NCBI RefSeq assembly: GCF_013177735.1 | Contig: NZ_WOEZ01000228.1 | Span: forward strand, 29,093 to 93,092 | Reading direction: 5' to 3' | DNA length: 64,000 nt | Origin: Paraburkholderia elongata | GTDB taxonomy: Bacteria > Pseudomonadota > Gammaproteobacteria > Burkholderiales > Burkholderiaceae | In this document: positions 60,505 through 64,000 of the stretch, piece after piece | Position numbering within the stretch: position 1 is the first letter of the stretch | How the letters are laid out: every line of letters starts with the position of its first letter | Notes under the pieces: generated by a model | Databases searched by the model: none | The model's input: only the letters and a program-made list of their open reading frames with translations | What the model was told of the DNA's origin: nothing | Program-made: the position numbers and the translations under genes

Positions 60505-61937
60505 TGTACATTCAACCGGTGATTCTTTGCGGCGGAAGCGGTACACGACTTTGGCCAATGTCACGGGGAGGATACCCGAAGCAGTATCTCAGGTTGACCG
60601 GCGAAAACACGTTGGTTCAACAAACTGCATTGCGCCTGCGAGGTATCAAAAAAACGTAGCTGCTCCCATCGTCGTCACGAATAATGAACAGCGCTTTCTG
60701 GTCGCCGAACAGTTTCGACAGATAGATATTGCACCGGCATCGATCATCCTGGAGCCTGTCAGCCGTAACACCGCGCCTGCCATTGCAGTTGCCGCGCTGG
60801 CAGCGATGCGCGAATCCGCGGAATCCCTCCTGCTCGTTCTGCCATCGGATCATGTGATTGCAGGCGAAACGGCATTCGTCGCGGCGGTCGAAGCCGCGGC
60901 TCAGATCGCCAAAGGCGGTTATCTGGTCACCTTTGGTATTGCACCAACCGAGCCACACACTGGCTATGGCTACATCCGTGCAGGTGCGCAGCTTGACGCA
61001 GACACCCATGCGTTTCGCAGTGGACGCATTCGTCGAAAAACCGGACGAGGCCACAGCGCAGCAATTCCTTCATGAAGGAGGCTACTTCTGGAACAGCGGC
61101 ATGTTCATGCTGCAGGCCTCTACCTTCATGGAAGAACTGCGCCTTTACGCGCCAGAAATCGCTGCACAGGCAGAACTTGCGCTCGACGGGGCACAGCTCG
61201 ACAACGATTTCACGCGTCTCGACGCTAAAGCCTTCGCCGCCTGCCCGAACGTTTCGATCGACCACGCCGTGATGGAGAAAACGAAACGCGCTGCGGTCAT
61301 TGCCACAACGAACCTCGGTTGGAACGATATCGGCTCGTGGACTGCGCTTGCCGACATCGCAGACCACGATGCCCAGGGTAACTCGCTTCTCGGCGACGTC
61401 CTCACCGAAGCGATGACCAACTCATATGTGCGCGCCGAGCATCGCCTGGTGGCCGCCATCGGCCTCGACAATGTCGTCATCGTCGAGACCGCCGACGCCG
61501 TACTGGTCGCCCATCGGGACCAGGTACAGGACGTCAGGAAAATCGTTGCCCGGTTAAATGCGGCGGGGCGCCACGAGTCGGTCACGCATCGTCGTGTGGC
61601 ACGCCCCTGGGGCTCATACGAAGGCATCGACAGCGGCGACCGCTTCCAGGTCAAACGCATCGTCGTCCGCCCGGGCGCGCAGCTGAGCCTGCAGATGCAT
61701 CATCACCGTGCCGAGCACTGGGTCGTCGTAAAGGGCACCGCACTCGTGACGAACGGTGACAATGAGATCATCCTGACAGAGAACCAATCGACCTATATTC
61801 CACTTGGAATCACGCACCGCCTGAAAAACCCGGGCAAGATCCCGCTCGAGCTTATCGAAGTGCAATCCGGCGCTTATCTTGGCGAAGACGACATTGTGCG
61901 ATTCGAAGATACATACGGGCGGGCGGAAAAGGCATAA
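60505..61937 (+). pseudogene. manC: manC-type mannose-1-phosphate guanylyltransferase/mannose-6-phosphate isomerase, two frameshifts
   Basis: The full protein is recognisable but spread over three frames. Frame 1 from 60505 gives MYIQPVILCGGSGTRLWPMSRGGYPKQYL (nucleotidyltransferase loop) to about 60650. Frame 2 gives VAAPIVVTNNEQRFLVAEQF to ADTHAF near 61016. Frame 3 gives AVDAFVEKPDEATAQQFL through the C-terminal isomerase cupin (LSLQMHHHRAEHWVVV) to the stop at 61935-61937. The first shift is in an A7 run at 60648-60654 (A6 would restore I-K-N-V-A-A-P); the second is one extra C near 61016. Both are single-base insertions. GDP-mannose synthesis would be lost unless another copy exists. Confidence 0.85.
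61188..61785 (+). repeat. 598-bp direct repeat, copy 1 (inside manC)
   Basis: Matches 63176-63773 without indels at an offset of 1988 bp. I count about 18 mismatches: 15 in the first 189 bp and 3 in the last 56 bp. Bases 61377-61729 are identical between the copies. Confidence 0.9.
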
Positions 61938-62133
61938 CGCCCATCAGAATCTGACAGCTCAATAAGGCGTTGTCACATCAAGGTGTTCGCGTCGCAATAG
62001 TGCGATGGACGGAGCTTTCCTTCCAGCTTGACCAGTTTCCGTGACAACGCCGCTCGCCGTCGTCGAACTCGTCCACGATCTACGCGAGCGTATCACCTGA
62101 GATACCTATATGAACCCGAAGCCTGAAGAAATA

Positions 62134-62162
62134 CAGCCTATGGCGTTTGACGCCATAGGCTG
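62134..62162. promoter_or_regulatory. 13-bp perfect inverted repeat upstream of the toxin-antitoxin genes
   Basis: CAGCCTATGGCGT, TTG, then the exact complement. It lies 20 bp upstream of the toxin ATG. As toxin-antitoxin operons are usually autorepressed at such palindromes, an operator role is likely; a terminator for the frameshifted manC is the alternative, but no T-tract follows. Confidence 0.55.
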
Positions 62163-62182
62163 GGTATGGCATGATGCGCCAT

Positions 62183-62476
62183 ATGAAAAAGAAAGCGACT
62201 TTACTGTTTGCGGACCGGTCGGCATACCCGGACGGGGGGATTCTCGAAATGCGAATCTGGCGCCTGCCGGACGCGGACGACGAGAGACCACACGGCCTGA
62301 AGTACAGTCTGTTTTATGGTCGGGATGGCGAGCGAATCGTCGGTTACGACAATGAGCGGGGAAAGGGAGACCACCGGCATTATCGGGACCGCGAAGAGGC
62401 CTACGCCTTCACCACAGTCGAACAGATGGTTGCTGACTTTATAGATGATGTGGAACGCGAAAGGAGCGGGAAATGA
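62183..62476 (+). CDS. TumE-family toxin (DUF6516-like)
   Basis: A 97-residue protein starting MKKKATLLFADRSAYPDGGILEMRIWRLP, with RPHGLKYSLFYGRDGERIVGYDNERGKGDHRHY and YAFTTVEQMVADF. From memory these blocks mark the TumE toxin family, paired with a MarR/HVO_A0114-like antitoxin. The next gene overlaps by 4 bp (ATGA) and encodes just such a protein. The molecular target of TumE toxins is not clear to me. An in-frame start at 62171 would add four residues. Confidence 0.8.
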   Translation: MKKKATLLFADRSAYPDGGILEMRIWRLPDADDERPHGLKYSLFYGRDGERIVGYDNERGKGDHRHYRDREEAYAFTTVEQMVADFIDDVERERSGK

Positions 62477-62817
62477 ACAAACTGAATGTGCATGTAGGCA
62501 CCCTGCGCGATATGGGCGACCGCTTCATCAATGCCTGGAATCGCGCGGAGGCAGGTGATGACGTTAAGGAGCGGCACGTAACGTTCTTCACGTGGGAAGA
62601 GCTGACCGCGGCGCTCACGCCCAAGCGTCTGGAACTGCTGCGCCATCTGCACCGGGAAGGCGCGGAAAGCATCAGTGCCCTCGCCAGGACACTGGAGCGC
62701 GACTATAAGCGCGTCCATGAAGACGTCACGGATTTGGAAGCGGCTGGACTGATCGTGCGTGAAGGCAATCGGCTGAGCGCACCGTGGGACACGCTGGCGA
62801 CAGACGTAGCGTTATGA
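62473..62817 (+). CDS. TumA/HVO_A0114-type winged-helix antitoxin
   Basis: A 114-residue protein, MNKLNVHVGTLRDMGDRFINAWNRAEAG, with a helix-turn-helix near residues 60-105 (LLRHLHREGAESISALARTLERDYKRVHEDVTDLEAAGLI). The winged-helix pattern matches the HVO_A0114-type DNA-binding proteins that accompany TumE toxins. It would neutralise the toxin and repress the operon. A good terminator follows at 62863. Confidence 0.8.
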   Translation: MNKLNVHVGTLRDMGDRFINAWNRAEAGDDVKERHVTFFTWEELTAALTPKRLELLRHLHREGAESISALARTLERDYKRVHEDVTDLEAAGLIVREGNRLSAPWDTLATDVAL

Positions 62818-63175
62818 CAGGTAGCGCGGCAGCGTGTCCTGCCCGGGATATCCCGGGGATGGGAAGCCGGCCTCAAAATGGTCGGCTTCTTTTTTGTCAA
62901 CCAGCAAACCGGCGGTGAAGCAGCACGGATCGTGCAGCCCTGCTGGACATAACAACGAGAAAAAGAAATGCCAGGCGCTACGCACAGAAAAAAATGGCCG
63001 ATCTGTTTCTCCTGTCGCCGTTCGGAAATCGGGAGTCGAAAACTCGAGGCCCCGCCCAGTCTGTCACGCAGTGGCGGCCACAGCCGGGCGGTATGGACCC
63101 GTGCGAGCATCCACACGATGCCGCCCGCGATCTCATTCACAAGCAGGCAGTTTTCGTGCGGAATCAGTTCACAAT
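62818..63175. other. Gene-poor stretch between the toxin-antitoxin module and the manC duplicate
   Basis: No supported gene in 358 bp. It holds a 16-bp palindrome CCCGGGATATCCCGGG (62842-62857), a terminator (62863-62896), and sequence I cannot identify. Open frames here are weak on both strands; the plus frame from 62834 merely reads on into the manC copy. It looks like remnant or junction DNA. Confidence 0.6.
62863..62896 (+). terminator. Rho-independent terminator of the toxin-antitoxin operon
   Basis: GAAGCCGGCC (62863-62872), TCAAAAT loop, GGTCGGCTTC (62880-62889; one G-T pair), then TTTTTT. It is 45 bp after the antitoxin stop. Confidence 0.85.
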
Positions 63176-63773
63176 GGGGCGCAACTCGACAACGACTTCA
63201 CCCGTCTCGACGCTCAAACCTTCGCCTCCTGCCCGAACGTTTCGATCGATCACGCTGTGATGGAGAAAACGAAACGCGCTGCGGTCATTGCCACAGCGAA
63301 CCTCGGTTGGAACGATATCGGTTCGTGGATTGCGCTTGCCGACATCGCAGAACACGACGCCCAAGGTAACTCGCTTCTCGGCGACGTCCTCACCGAAGCG
63401 ATGACCAACTCATATGTGCGCGCCGAGCATCGCCTGGTGGCCGCCATCGGCCTCGACAATGTCGTCATCGTCGAGACCGCCGACGCCGTACTGGTCGCCC
63501 ATCGGGACCAGGTACAGGACGTCAGGAAAATCGTTGCCCGGTTAAATGCGGCGGGGCGCCACGAGTCGGTCACGCATCGTCGTGTGGCACGCCCCTGGGG
63601 CTCATACGAAGGCATCGACAGCGGCGACCGCTTCCAGGTCAAACGCATCGTCGTCCGCCCGGGCGCGCAGCTGAGCCTGCAGATGCATCATCACCGTGCC
63701 GAGCACTGGGTCGTCGTGAAGGGCACCGCACCCGTGACGAACGGTGACAATGAAATCATCCTGACAGAGAACC
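63176..63773 (+). pseudogene. Internal fragment of a second manC, direct repeat copy 2
   Basis: Encodes GAQLDNDFTRLDAQTFASCPNVSIDHAV through TNGDNEIILTEN, the C-terminal part of the nucleotidyltransferase domain and most of the isomerase domain, with neither start nor end of the gene. Flanking sequence is unrelated to manC. The frame is open, so a longer ORF (62834-63880) spans it, but its first ~110 and last ~35 residues are not manC-like. It is near-identical to copy 1. Confidence 0.88.
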
Positions 63774-64000
63774 GTGGGTCTGGCGATGCAGATCGCGACG
63801 AGCAGGTAGCACGACTTACCGCGCACCGCCCCGGTCTGCACCCCCGGCGGCATGACGGCCATGCCGGGCAGACCAGGTGAGCCGCGCAGTCAGCGCTGAC
63901 GTCAGGGCGACGTACGTTGAGGATCCGTATGAACCTGTACGCCCTATCCGGGCAGACCTGCAAACCCTGCGCCCACCATCCGCGCTCGCAGACGGCCAAC
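63774..64000. other. Unidentified sequence at the window edge
   Basis: About 227 bp without a recognisable gene. A short hairpin around GCCGGGCAGACC and weak frames on both strands are all that is visible. It may be the end of a gene outside the window or a remnant of the event that duplicated manC. Confidence 0.4.

Noticed and set aside
62703..63140. 145-codon minus-strand frame beside the antitoxin gene
   Set aside because: It overlaps the antitoxin gene and its terminator on the opposite strand and has no recognisable domain.
62834..63880. 348-codon frame spanning the manC fragment
   Set aside because: Only the middle part is manC-like. The flanks have no protein character and there is no good ribosome-binding site, so it is treated as a fragment.

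Overview
The window reads as a chromosomal segment of a high-GC betaproteobacterium, most likely Burkholderia or Paraburkholderia. The indications are GC-rich coding with strong codon bias, a cysI-DUF934-cysH-cysD-cysN cluster ending at cysB, a DUF2486 protein beside holC/pepA, DUF2844/DUF3443 gene pairs, a Kdo hydroxylase between waaA and waaC, and combined urtABCDE plus ure clusters. Genus-level placement is inference from gene content; no rRNA, tRNA or CRISPR array was seen.

Layout. 1-533 is the 3' end of ilvD. 0.7-6.7 kb: cytochrome c, DUF2486 protein, holC, pepA, then divergent lptF-lptG and cbiX. 6.8-7.6 kb: a gene-free element with ~205 bp inverted arms. 7.7-15 kb: assimilatory sulfate reduction (cobA, cysN, cysD, cysH, DUF934, cysI) and cysB. 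15-20.4 kb: a branched-chain-type binding protein and an RND pump whose adaptor gene is broken. 20.5-21.9 kb: a small hypothetical gene and a J-domain protein. 21.9-29 kb: a LacI-led sugar ABC/catabolic operon with a perfect palindromic operator. 29.2-31.8 kb: isoaspartyl methyltransferase-like gene, rhodanese and tolC. 32-34.8 kb: a duplicated DUF2844-DUF3443 pair, one copy mostly deleted. 34.9-36.2 kb: omega-amino acid aminotransferase. 36.6-50 kb: urea ABC transporter and urease genes, with a second copy of the inverted-arm element lying between urtD and urtE and an orphan binding protein between ureD and ureA. 50-50.7 kb: Fic-like protein with an altered catalytic residue. 50.8-54.2 kb: LPS inner-core genes. 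54.3-64 kb: phosphomannomutase and the start of a surface polysaccharide locus (flippase, two glycosyltransferases, galE, a frameshifted manC), then a TumE/TumA-type toxin-antitoxin module between two 598-bp direct repeats of manC sequence.

How the genes work together. Sulfate activation and reduction end at the siroheme enzyme CysI; cobA and cbiX, on either side of the first element, can supply two of the three siroheme steps. UrtABCDE imports urea and UreABC with UreDEFG hydrolyse it; a good sigma-54 promoter sits in front of urtA, suggesting nitrogen control. LptF/LptG, WaaA, KdoO and WaaC build and export LPS, and the 54-62 kb locus makes sugar-nucleotide precursors and surface glycan.

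Most unusual points: the two long-inverted-repeat elements, one of which splits a normally compact operon; GT-rich coding strands in the genes that run into such loci; repeated gene decay (RND adaptor, DUF3443 copy, manC); a hairpin over the ribosome-binding site conserved in both DUF2844 leaders; and the toxin-antitoxin module inside a manC duplication whose copies share an identical 353-bp core.
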